This document shows, piece by piece, positions 15,317-20,702 of a DNA stretch of 20,702 nucleotides. Numbering within the stretch: position 1 is the first letter of the stretch; the number at the start of each line of letters is the position of its first letter. The stretch covers positions 1 through 20,702 of the forward strand of contig JAUPWC010000042.1 of assembly GCA_030916665.1 (NCBI GenBank), read 5' to 3'. Made by a program: the position numbers and the translations under genes. This DNA is from Verrucomicrobiota bacterium (GTDB taxonomy: Bacteria; Verrucomicrobiota; Verrucomicrobiia; Opitutales; Opitutaceae). The notes under the pieces were generated by a model. It ran no database searches and was not told the DNA's origin. It saw only the letters and a list, made by a program, of their open reading frames with translations.

Positions 15317-15453
15317 GCCGACAGGTTGCGGATGGCGTGCAGGAGTTCCAGAAAAACCTGCGCCCCCAACCGTCACTCCCGCCCGCCGGACTGGCGCCCA
15401 CCTTACCGCCCCCCCTAGTTTCAGCCCTCTTCCCCCAGTCGTCAGAATCCCAC

Positions 15454-15476
15454 CAAAGTTCGTAATACGAACTTTG
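15454..15476. repeat. Palindrome copy 1 (AAGTTCGTA-A-TACGAACTT core)
   Basis: A perfect 11-1-11 inverted repeat centred at 15465. It lies in the 281-base space between the lipoprotein start (15316) and the HTH gene, about 119 bases upstream of copy 2 and in the same orientation, with an A at the centre. It may be a second operator or a repeat end. The rest of this intergenic stretch shows nothing else I can name. Confidence 0.85.
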
Positions 15477-15571
15477 AACTTGGCGCATCTTGGCACTCCG
15501 CAGCGATAAAGCAGCCATATTCAGACGAGAAATGCCTCACCGTGGAGAAAAGACACAGGCTTGCCTTGATG

Positions 15572-15596
15572 CCAAAGTTCGTAATACGAACTTTGG
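15572..15596. repeat. Palindrome copy 2, at the HTH gene start
   Basis: A perfect 12-1-12 inverted repeat centred at 15584, ending 2 bases before the ATG at 15598. A possible promoter lies in it: TTGCC around 15562, 16 bases, TAATAC at 15582-15587. Binding here would block transcription or translation of the gene, as expected for an autoregulatory operator. The core is identical to copy 1. Confidence 0.85.
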
Positions 15597-15597
15597 T

Positions 15598-15966
15598 ATG
15601 GCTACTTACATGCCTTCGAGACTGGTGGGTATGATCGGGTTGGTGGACATCATTGACGCGCTCAGCCGGGATATGGAGCGGGAGATGCACAAGCGGCGCG
15701 AGGCGCGACGGCCGCGAATCAAGCGCGGGGCGACGCTCCGGCCGAGCGACGACACGCCGCTCTGGAATGCCGTGATTTCACTCGTGGAACCGCGCCTCGC
15801 GCGGCGCGGATCCAAGGCGTTGCTGGCGCGCGAACTGGGTCTGCACAAGGCCCGCGTGGGCGAGTTCTTCAAGCGGCGTTCCGCCATGCCCGATGCCGAA
15901 CGGACACTGCGTCTGCTGATCTGGCTCAGCCGCCAGCCGACCGAGAAATCCGACGCGGCGTTCTGA
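15598..15966 (+). CDS. Small HTH (XRE-like) protein bracketed by palindromes
   Basis: From the ATG at 15598 the product has 122 residues. The C-terminal part (about 52-112) reads DDTPLWNAVI, then GSKALLARELGLHKARVGEFFKRR, SAMPDAERTLRLLIWL: a helix-turn-helix of the XRE/lambda-repressor style, where SKALLARELGL would be helices 1-2 and HKARVGEFFKR the recognition helix. Residues 31-48 are strongly basic (HKRREARRPRIKRGATLR). It resembles short HTH proteins I associate with Opitutaceae, but I know no function. The N-terminus is uncertain (ATG 15610, 15673 or 15688 are alternatives, and the frame is open from 15490). A near-perfect palindrome ends just before the start and another overlaps its stop codon, so it probably binds those sequences. 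Confidence 0.75.
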   Translation: MATYMPSRLVGMIGLVDIIDALSRDMEREMHKRREARRPRIKRGATLRPSDDTPLWNAVISLVEPRLARRGSKALLARELGLHKARVGEFFKRRSAMPDAERTLRLLIWLSRQPTEKSDAAF

Positions 15967-15996
15967 ACCAAAAGTTCGTATTACGAACTTTGGTTC
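15965..15996. repeat. Palindrome copy 3, overlapping the HTH stop codon
   Basis: Core 15971-15991 is a perfect 10-1-10 inverted repeat with T at the centre, so it is the inverse orientation of copies 1 and 2. With one bulged base the stem extends out to GAACC (15965-15969) and GGTTC (15992-15996). It begins inside the TGA stop at 15964-15966 and would form a strong hairpin at the 3' end of the mRNA, so it may also act in termination. Confidence 0.82.
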
Positions 15997-16051
15997 GGCC
16001 GGACGATCGGGACCGGTGGGTGAATTTCTGGAGCGCTGGCGGACGGAACGC

Positions 16052-16085
16052 TCGACGCCGGTGTCGAGCGCAGTAGGCTCGCCCC
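16052..16085 (+). promoter_or_regulatory. Leaderless-type promoter of the 122-residue secreted protein
   Basis: TCGACG (16052-16057), 16 bases, TAGGCT (16074-16079), 6 bases, ATG at 16086. The 14 bases ACGGAACGCTCGAC (16043-16056) recur exactly at 18960-18973, in front of the gene at 19003, so the two promoters are related by duplication or share a binding site. Confidence 0.6.
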
Positions 16086-16454
16086 ATGAGATGGCTGTTG
16101 CTTTCCGCCGTCCTGTTCGCCGGCCCTGTGCGTGGGGCGGAGACGTCGTCGCCCGCGATGCGGGAGAAACTGCGGGCGCGGATCGCGGGGACCGTTGCGC
16201 CTTTGCCGGCCACCGGGGCAGCGGGGGAGAAATCCGAAGCGGAAGAACAGGTGCTCGTGTTGGAGCCGATCGTGGTCACGGAGTCACGCGGTGTGCGCGA
16301 ATTGGCGAAGGCCCTCGCGGACGCCAAGGAACGGCTGGCAGCCGAGCGGTTCACCGCGACCAAGGGCGGCACGATCTACCGGAGCGAGCGCGTGGAGGTC
16401 GGCAGCTGGTATTCGCCCGCGACAGGCTGGCGGTTCCTGAAGTTCAAGTGGTGA
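16086..16454 (+). CDS. Small exported protein, hypothetical
   Basis: This 122-residue protein has a short signal peptide (MRWLLLSAVLFAGPVRGAET). A predicted helical stretch follows, then EEQVLVLEPIVVTES at about 53-67, and RELAKALADAKERLAAE that looks coiled-coil. The end GSWYSPATGWRFLKFKW is rich in aromatics. The VLVLxPxxVT phrase recurs in the protein at 19003 (VLVLPKMEVTAE) and in weaker form in the PDZ protein. It is probably periplasmic. I recognise no named family and cannot assign a function. Confidence 0.7.
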   Translation: MRWLLLSAVLFAGPVRGAETSSPAMREKLRARIAGTVAPLPATGAAGEKSEAEEQVLVLEPIVVTESRGVRELAKALADAKERLAAERFTATKGGTIYRSERVEVGSWYSPATGWRFLKFKW

Positions 16455-16609
16455 GCGGCTTGCCGGGTGGGGCGCGACCGCAGCGTTTGCCAAGGTCGGG
16501 CCGGCCTGAATTGCAGAACGTCGAGTCCCACCTCCCGCGCCACCAGCCAGTTGGGAGTCCGGGCGGGAAAGGCCTCAAGCCACGGCCCGGAATAGCCGTA
16601 ACTGGCTGC

Positions 16610-16993
16610 ATGACCGAAGCAGAGGTAATCGACGTGATGCGCCGCTATCTTGAGGGAAGATTTCCCAAGAAGTGCGGCGTGTGCGACCGCACTTACGCGA
16701 ACCTGAAGGACTACCTGCTCCGCACCACCCACGTCGGCAAACCCCAGTCCTACGATGTGGAGATGGGCGTTTTCCGGCCGCGCAAGCCCTTCGGCACCAT
16801 GTCGCTCGCCAACTGCGCCTGCGGCAACACGCTGGTGATGGATTCCTCGGGCATGGAGCTCGCGACGCTCTGGCGGCTGATGGGCTGGCTGACCGGCGAG
16901 ATGTGGCGGCGCCGCGAAACGGCCCCGGTGATTCTCGAGGACCTGCGCCGCGCCATCGATGAGGCCACGCTAAACGATCCCGTCGCGCGGTGA
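16610..16993 (+). CDS. Small four-cysteine zinc-ribbon-like protein, hypothetical
   Basis: This 127-residue cytosolic protein has CGVC at 22-25 and CAC at 69-71 spaced as a likely zinc site, and conserved-looking intervening sequence: NLKDYLLRTTHVGKPQSYD, then FRPRKPFGTMSLANCACGN. The C-terminus (WRLMGWLTGEMWRRRE, VILEDLRRAIDEA) is helical. Similar proteins occur, in my memory, as uncharacterised single-domain proteins near signalling genes. ATG 16610 opens MTEAEVIDVMRRYLEGR. The 155 bases before it (16455-16609) contain nothing I can assign. Function unknown. Confidence 0.68.
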   Translation: MTEAEVIDVMRRYLEGRFPKKCGVCDRTYANLKDYLLRTTHVGKPQSYDVEMGVFRPRKPFGTMSLANCACGNTLVMDSSGMELATLWRLMGWLTGEMWRRRETAPVILEDLRRAIDEATLNDPVAR

Positions 16994-17078
16994 CTCGCCA
17001 CCGGCGCACAGCCCGGAGGGCAAGGGTCGAAGCCCGGACCTATTGGCTCCGTGCCTTCGTGGTGAACAACCCAGCCGC

Positions 17079-17630
17079 TCAGGCCGTCTTGATCCCGCGG
17101 ACCACGCCGGCGGCGTGACGGAAGATCAGGCCGGCGGCGATGAACATCGCGGCGAAGCCGGAGCTCAGCATCTGGACCTTCGGGTAACCCGGGTTGAAAT
17201 CGGCCGGCCAGGCGAGCACGGCGACGACGGGGATCAGGAGCAGGGCGCCGGCCATGGTGAAGGCGACCCGGGCGAGGGCTGCCGCCTGAAAACGTGAGAC
17301 GCCCACGCCGATGAAGCCGCCGAGGATCGTCAGCAGGTAGAGCCCGTTGCCGGGATTGTCTTCGCCGATGATCTGCACGGCCATCGTGATCCAGGTGATG
17401 AGGAAACCGGTGATGACGGCGAGACCGGCGCCGGCCTTGTAGGCGAGATTGGCCACGGGGCGCGTCACCAGGAACCGTAGGAACGCGGTCGTGATCGCGA
17501 AGACCACCCAGGCCATGACGAAGTCGTGCCAGGTCCAGTTCCAGCCTTCCACGGTGAGTTGCCCCGTGAGCGGCCCGAGCAGCAGGACCGGCGGCGCGAG
17601 GGCGATGATCAGGTAGTCTTTGCGTTTCAT
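17079..17630 (-). CDS. Integral membrane protein, hypothetical
   Basis: This 183-residue protein has about five hydrophobic segments (near 8-24, 38-58, 70-88, 100-120 and 125-145, with a further one around 155-170). It opens MKRKDYLIIALAPPVLLLGP. The first loop, VEGWNWTWHDFVMAWVVFAI, looks conserved. No enzymatic motif is seen. It starts at the ATG at 17630, and no Shine-Dalgarno sequence is obvious. It may be a small uncharacterised inner-membrane family, and neighbours give no pathway clue. It reads towards the gene at 16610. Confidence 0.68.
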   Translation of the reverse strand: MKRKDYLIIALAPPVLLLGPLTGQLTVEGWNWTWHDFVMAWVVFAITTAFLRFLVTRPVANLAYKAGAGLAVITGFLITWITMAVQIIGEDNPGNGLYLLTILGGFIGVGVSRFQAAALARVAFTMAGALLLIPVVAVLAWPADFNPGYPKVQMLSSGFAAMFIAAGLIFRHAAGVVRGIKTA

Positions 17631-17822
17631 GGGCGCTCAGGATGCCGGGACCCTGTGAAGTCTTGATGAAGGCACGATGAAATCACCACGAAATACGGCG
17701 GACCCCTGACGGGCGGAGGATCTCGCGCAACGGACGCAGCGGGCGCAACGGGCAGGCGGTCGCGGTTGAACCAACCTCTGCCAAACGGGTCGAAACCCGG
17801 CATGCACCCCGCACCCCCTGCC

Positions 17823-18194
17823 ATGTCCCCGGTTGGTCGCGCATTCGCGATCGGCTTTCTGCTGTTTCTGGCGCTCGGTCCCATGGGCCGTGCGCAGGAC
17901 TCGTATGCCCGTGAAACGACTCCCGGCGGACGCGACCGGCAGCTCCGGCTTCTGCGCTCGGATCTCGCGGCGCTTTCCGCGGAGGATGAGGCACGCGACG
18001 CGCGCGAGATTGCCGACCGCCTCAACGAGGCGCTGGGCCTGCGCCGCGAGGTCGTCATCACCCTCCTCAACGACTCCACCGTGAACGTGAGCGGCCGGGT
18101 GACGGCGCTGCGCTATTGGGTGATCATCACCGGCCACGATGGCAGCGAGTTCCGGTGCCGCGCCGCCATGATCGCCAGCGTCAGGATCAGGTGA
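17823..18194 (+). CDS. Small exported protein, hypothetical
   Basis: This is 123 residues from the ATG at 17823: MSPVGRAFAIGFLLFLALGPMGRAQ is a good signal peptide, probably cut after GRA. The mature part has a charged helical stretch (RQLRLLRSDLAALSAEDEARDAREI) and then a beta-rich segment, VVITLLNDSTVNVSGRVTALRYWVIITGHDGSEFRCRAAMIASVRIR. An ATG at 17802 and a TTG at 17766 could also start the protein; 17823 best places the signal peptide. I do not recognise a family. Confidence 0.55.
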   Translation: MSPVGRAFAIGFLLFLALGPMGRAQDSYARETTPGGRDRQLRLLRSDLAALSAEDEARDAREIADRLNEALGLRREVVITLLNDSTVNVSGRVTALRYWVIITGHDGSEFRCRAAMIASVRIR

Positions 18195-18237
18195 GGGGCC
18201 GCCGCGTTTGGCGCCTATCCGCATAACCCTGCCTTGG

Positions 18238-18300
18238 GTGGGTCAGCGTGCTTGCACGCGCTGCATTTCGCCCGGAGCGCGACCAAGGTCGCTGGCCCAC
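18238..18300. repeat. Structured palindromic intergenic element
   Basis: An 11-base outer stem (18238-18248 with 18290-18300; one G-U pair) encloses smaller hairpins: GTGCTTGCAC at 18248-18257, GCGACC-AA-GGTCGC at 18279-18292 (which competes with the outer stem), and a possible GCGCT/AGCGC pairing. The whole 63 bases could fold as a branched structure. It lies in the 138-base gap after the gene ending at 18194 and before the minus-strand gene ending at 18333. It resembles short dispersed REP-like repeats, but only this copy is in the window. Confidence 0.5.
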
Positions 18301-18332
18301 GACAAACCTAAAGGCGATATCCGGGTAAGCTC

Positions 18333-18839
18333 TTAACGAGCGGCCAGCAGTTTCACCGCGGCCTGCACGAGCCGCGCGGTGGTTTCGTCGGCGGGCTTGA
18401 GGCGGTCGGTGAAAATCACGGAGCAGGAGGCGAGGTGGCGGTCGCCCACCGCCACAATCAGGAGCTCGGCCCGGACGAGGTCCTTGCCGGACTTCACGCG
18501 CGCGGTGTAGCGGTAGCCGTGGTGGCCGGAGATCTCGACCGGCTCGCGGCTGTCCCACGGCGGGTTGTTCGCGCCGTTGAGCACGGCGCGGGCGAGGGCA
18601 TCGTGGGCACCGGCGGGGTTGGGGGCGTGGGCGAACGAAAAGGAGAAGAAGACGGTGCCGGCGGGGTTCGCGACCTGGAGGTTGCCCGTGGCGTCCACCG
18701 AGCTGCGCCAGTCCGCGGGCACGAGGCACCGGAACGAGGGCAGGTTCGCCTGCGGGTGGACGATTTCGCGGAGACCGTCACGTGCGGGGGCGGCGGCCAG
18801 CGTTGCGACGCTCAGGACGAGGAGGGGGAACAGGCGCAT
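18333..18839 (-). CDS. Exported protein, hypothetical (PsbP/DcrB-like size and shape)
   Basis: This 168-residue protein has a signal peptide MRLFPLLVLSVATLAAAPA. The mature part (FRCLVPADWRSSVDATGNLQ, VFFSFSFAHAPNPAGAHDAL, HGYRYTARVKSGKDLVRAELLIVAVGDRHLASCSVIF) is in the style of small alpha/beta periplasmic proteins that evaluate peptides or lipids. That is a general resemblance, not a family assignment. It ends KLLAAR. It is divergent from the gene at 19003, with a 163-base interval. Cysteines at two sites could form a disulfide. Confidence 0.65.
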   Translation of the reverse strand: MRLFPLLVLSVATLAAAPARDGLREIVHPQANLPSFRCLVPADWRSSVDATGNLQVANPAGTVFFSFSFAHAPNPAGAHDALARAVLNGANNPPWDSREPVEISGHHGYRYTARVKSGKDLVRAELLIVAVGDRHLASCSVIFTDRLKPADETTARLVQAAVKLLAAR

Positions 18840-18968
18840 GAGGTTCCGGGTTTGGCGTCATCGTCGCGCGCCCGCCACGAACGCCCAAGGCGATCCTGCG
18901 GGAAAATTCTTGGAACCGGCCGAGAAAACCGAGGGCCCCCGGCGGGGAAACGGGATGGCACGGAACGC

Positions 18969-19002
18969 TCGACCCGCCAGCCGGTCATGACAGGCTCACC
19001 GC
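18969..19002 (+). promoter_or_regulatory. Leaderless-type promoter of the 220-residue secreted protein
   Basis: TCGACC (18969-18974), 16 bases, CAGGCT (18991-18996), 6 bases, ATG at 19003. It shares 14 exact bases (18960-18973) with the promoter of the gene at 16086 and has the same spacing to the base. Confidence 0.55.
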
Positions 19003-19665
19003 ATGAAAAGGCTGCTGCTTCTCGCCCTGCTGACCGTGATCCACAGCGGGGCGGCGGAACCCCGGGAGCGACCCCGGTTGCCGCCGGGCGCGGCGGGAAG
19101 TCCCGGCCGGCCGGAGGAGGGCGGCCGGCAGACGACGGGTGAACTCGCGGAGCCGACCGGCGACGGTTCGTTTCAGGGTTTTCTCTCAGCCCGGTCCCGG
19201 CGTCCGGTCGGGCTGGACGCGGCTCCGGAAGTTGCCGCCGCCCGGGCGGAGAAGTCCGCGGAGAAACAGGCGGTCGCGGCGAAGGCGGGATCAGCCGGGA
19301 CGGCCGGGACGGAAGCCACCGACCCGGATGTGCTGGTGCTGCCGAAGATGGAAGTCACCGCGGAGAAGGTGACGAAGTTGAAGGCGCAGCTCGCCGAGTT
19401 GGAGTCGCGGCAGGCCTTGGAAGACAGGATCACCGCCCGGGCCGCGAAACCCTCCTGGCTGGAATCGTTCCTCAATCCCCCGTTTCTTCGCCTGGGCCCC
19501 TATTCCAGCGAGGCCAGCGCGGCCCTGGCGCAGAAGCGGCTCGAAGTGCTGGACTGGGTGAAGCTCCTGACGCTGTCGCTGGATCAGGCGAAAACGCCGG
19601 AGGAAAGGGCGCGCATCCAGGCCGACATCGACGGGCTGAACGAGATCACGCGAAAGTGGCGGTAG
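19003..19665 (+). CDS. Exported coiled-coil protein, hypothetical
   Basis: This 220-residue protein has a signal peptide (MKRLLLLALLTVIHSGAAEP). Next is a low-complexity proline/glycine/arginine region (about 20-60), then VLVLPKMEVTAE near 108-119, and a charged helical coiled-coil-like stretch (VTKLKAQLAELESRQALEDR). It ends with PSWLESFLNPPFLRLGPYSSE and a second helical part. The VLVLPxMxVT phrase matches that in the 122-residue protein at 16086 (VLVLEPIVVTES), and both have the same promoter; they are probably related. Related phrases are found near the start of TonB-dependent receptors in this group, from memory. Probably periplasmic; no function known. Confidence 0.68.
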   Translation: MKRLLLLALLTVIHSGAAEPRERPRLPPGAAGSPGRPEEGGRQTTGELAEPTGDGSFQGFLSARSRRPVGLDAAPEVAAARAEKSAEKQAVAAKAGSAGTAGTEATDPDVLVLPKMEVTAEKVTKLKAQLAELESRQALEDRITARAAKPSWLESFLNPPFLRLGPYSSEASAALAQKRLEVLDWVKLLTLSLDQAKTPEERARIQADIDGLNEITRKWR

Positions 19666-19685
19666 GCGCGTCGGGAGAGCTGTAG

Positions 19686-19711
19686 CCGCCTTGGAGTGAG
19701 CGACAAGGCGG
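19686..19711. repeat. Perfect inverted repeat after the 220-residue protein gene
   Basis: CCGCCTTG (19686-19693) and CAAGGCGG (19704-19711) are exact inverted copies with a 10-base loop, GAGTGAGCGA. It starts 21 bases after the stop at 19665. No T-run follows. It may slow read-through or be a dispersed repeat of the kind seen in Opitutaceae intergenic spaces (an impression, not checked). Confidence 0.5.
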
Positions 19712-19899
19712 TTGGTATCCCACCAAGACCACGCTTTCCTCCCACGAACACAGGATTCCAGCGCGGCCACACTCAAGGGTTAGTCCGGCCGCAAATGGTA
19801 AAATTCGCGGTCCACTGGGCGCACGTCGTCCCAACCGCCCAAAGTGACGGCATCTTTGAACGATTTCCGGTCGGCGCCGTCTGTCCCTGCACACCCCAC

Positions 19900-19986
19900 A
19901 TGCTCTCCACCCTTGTTATCCCGGCCCTGTGTGTTGCCCTTGTGTTGATTGTGGTGATCGATTGCCGGTCCTGCGGGCGGGACTGA
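19900..19986 (+). CDS. Possible 28-residue single-span membrane peptide
   Basis: ATG at 19900 to TGA at 19986 codes MLSTLVIPALCVALVLIVVI, then DCRSCGRD: a near-continuous hydrophobic helix with a short CxxC-containing tail. It stands in the otherwise gene-free 373-base interval from 19666 to 20038. TTGAAC, 17 bases, GTCTGT upstream is a weak promoter candidate. Small membrane peptides of this type exist in bacteria, but chance is quite possible with such a short frame. Confidence 0.25.
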   Translation: MLSTLVIPALCVALVLIVVIDCRSCGRD

Positions 19987-20002
19987 GGTCACCGGGTTCG
20001 GC

Positions 20003-20038
20003 TTGGCGGGAGCCGGCCGAGCCGCCACATTGGGGGGT
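20003..20038 (+). promoter_or_regulatory. Promoter of the DUF5069 gene
   Basis: TTGGCG (20003-20008), 17 bases, CACATT (20026-20031), then 7 bases to the ATG at 20039. The layout is close to the leaderless type seen at 8013, 13040, 16052 and 18969, but with a weaker -10 and one extra base. Confidence 0.4.
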
Positions 20039-20488
20039 ATGAAAATCCCCGGTTTGCGGAGTCCCCATGACAAGGTCGGCGGGTTGGTCTATTTTGGCCG
20101 GATGCTCGACAAGATCCGGTTGCACGCGGCGGGCAAACTGCCGGCGGACTATGTGGCCAACCTCGGGGAGAAGGACTGGTATTTCTATGACGCCCGCTGC
20201 TGCCGGTTCCTCGGGGTGAAATACCCGGCACTGGTGAAGCGCGTGAAGCGGGGCGGCACCGACGCCCAGATCCTGCGCTGGTGCTACAAGGAGGGCGGAA
20301 AGAAGAAGCCGGAGCAGATCGCGATCTGGAACACCTTCCTCGCCAAGCGCGGTTGGCGCGACGAGGCGAGCGGCGGCGTGGCGGAGGAGAAGGCCGCGAG
20401 CGGCCTGGGCCGCCGCAAGGACATCGTCACGTGGTTCGACCTGATCGACGCGGAGGAAGGCCGCAAACCCGCCGGCGTGATCGGCTGA
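20039..20488 (+). CDS. DUF5069-family protein
   Basis: This 149-residue soluble protein is recognised by its order: IPGLRSPHDKVGGLVYFGRM near the start (LRSPxxxVGGxVxxxRMLDK is the family's opening), then MLDKIRLHAAGKLPADY, DARCCRFLGVKYPALVKRVK and a lysine-rich tail. DUF5069 proteins are common in Verrucomicrobiota and have no assigned reaction. Start ATG 20039 matches the family opening. It stands alone, with a promoter just ahead and hairpins after it. Two adjacent cysteines (CC) within the core are a point of note. Confidence 0.8.
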   Translation: MKIPGLRSPHDKVGGLVYFGRMLDKIRLHAAGKLPADYVANLGEKDWYFYDARCCRFLGVKYPALVKRVKRGGTDAQILRWCYKEGGKKKPEQIAIWNTFLAKRGWRDEASGGVAEEKAASGLGRRKDIVTWFDLIDAEEGRKPAGVIG

Positions 20489-20544
20489 CGCTGCGGGTAA
20501 ACTCAAACCTCGGAAGGCCTCGGTTGTGGGTAGGTTGATTGTCG

Positions 20545-20563
20545 CGGCGCTCTGGGAGCGCCG
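20545..20563. repeat. Hairpin downstream of the DUF5069 gene
   Basis: CGGCGCTC (20545-20552) and GAGCGCCG (20556-20563) form a perfect 8-base stem with a 3-base TGG loop. It is followed by GC-rich sequence rather than a T-run. It lies between the gene ending at 20488 and the IS-like start at 20609 and may be a repeat element or a 3'-end structure. Confidence 0.45.
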
Positions 20564-20608
20564 ATCTCCCGACGGCGGTAGGGGCGGGGTCTCCGGGCAC
20601 AAGGACAC

Positions 20609-20646
20609 TGATGGGTGACACTTTTGGACTTTGATGGGTGACACTT
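20609..20646. repeat. Tandem direct repeat, probable insertion-sequence end
   Basis: TGATGGGTGACACTT occurs exactly at 20609-20623 and again at 20632-20646, a period of 23 bases. It lies directly ahead of a transposase-like start. Repeats of this sort near the edge are typical transposase-binding sites at an insertion-sequence terminus; the exact end of the element cannot be set without the right end. Confidence 0.55.
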
Positions 20647-20656
20647 GCATGGACGG

Positions 20657-20702
20657 ATGCCCTGGAAGTTCACAACCAAGAAGGCCGCGCGTCGGCAGTT
20701 CC
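20657..20702 (+). CDS. IS481-like transposase, N-terminal fragment (runs off window)
   Basis: Reading from the ATG at 20657 gives MPWKFTTKKAARRQF to the window edge. MPWK is the classic opening of IS481-type integrase-core transposases, which continue into an HTH region that is outside this window. Only 15 residues are visible, so the call rests on this opening and on the tandem repeats just upstream. If right, the transposase is complete beyond the right edge and the window ends inside an insertion sequence. Confidence 0.5.
   Translation, partial: MPWKFTTKKAARRQF

Noticed and set aside
15454..15996. CRISPR array
   Set aside because: Only three copies with unequal spacings (119 and 397 bases) and a gene between two of them; each copy is a palindrome rather than a repeat with spacers.
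16455..16609. A coding remnant on the minus strand in the gap before 16610
   Set aside because: A protein-like stretch appears in one minus-strand frame, but it has no start, no family and no support beyond composition.
18238..18300. tRNA gene
   Set aside because: The branched fold has no anticodon-loop or T-loop consensus and no CCA-adjacent acceptor end.

Overview
The window is GC-rich (roughly two thirds G+C), densely coding DNA from a free-living Gram-negative-type bacterium. The protein families suggest Verrucomicrobiota, most likely Opitutaceae (Opitutus/Lacunisphaera type): a Fur-linked suf cluster, PilZ-like proteins, many small signal-peptide proteins, DUF5069, and a PL1-type pectate lyase with a calcium-binding tail. 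The taxonomy is an inference from family content and style; there is no rRNA gene in the window.

Layout. 1-1754 (minus): a Fur-family regulator gene followed by sufC and the start of sufB (iron-sulfur cluster assembly). A near-perfect Fur/PerR-like palindrome lies upstream of fur, and a folded inverted-repeat element sits between sufC and sufB. 1858-4336 (minus): a tight trxB-ldhA-M15 peptidase cluster. 4425-7976 (plus): a polytopic GT-C-like membrane protein and a YgiQ-type radical SAM protein. 8047-12021: a SYLF lipid-binding protein, two PilZ-like paralogues about 1.8 kb apart, and between them a zinc-ribbon membrane protein, a TonB-C-domain protein behind a consensus sigma-54 promoter, and a YjbR/MmcQ protein. 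12040-15316: a 66-residue protein, a tandem-PDZ secreted protein, a secreted pectate lyase and a lipoprotein. 15454-15996: a small HTH-protein gene bracketed by near-identical perfect palindromes, with a third copy upstream. 16086-20488: small secreted or membrane proteins of unknown role and a DUF5069 protein. 20609-20702: apparently the left end of an insertion sequence with an IS481-like transposase start.

How the parts work together. The Fur-suf cluster looks like a self-contained iron/redox-responsive Fe-S assembly unit. trxB-ldhA-M15 is probably one transcript. At least four genes, all for exported proteins, share a promoter layout (-35, 16 nt, -10 of the form [TC]A[TG]G[CA]T, 6 nt, ATG) that places the transcription start on the A of the start codon, so they are probably leaderless. 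Two of these genes (16086 and 19003) also share 14 identical bases at the -35 region and a short protein motif, and look like members of one family.

The best candidate for something undescribed is the HTH gene with its palindromes at 15454-15996. Next are the sigma-54-driven single-domain TonB protein and the two PilZ-like proteins with an unrecognised conserved C-terminal domain.
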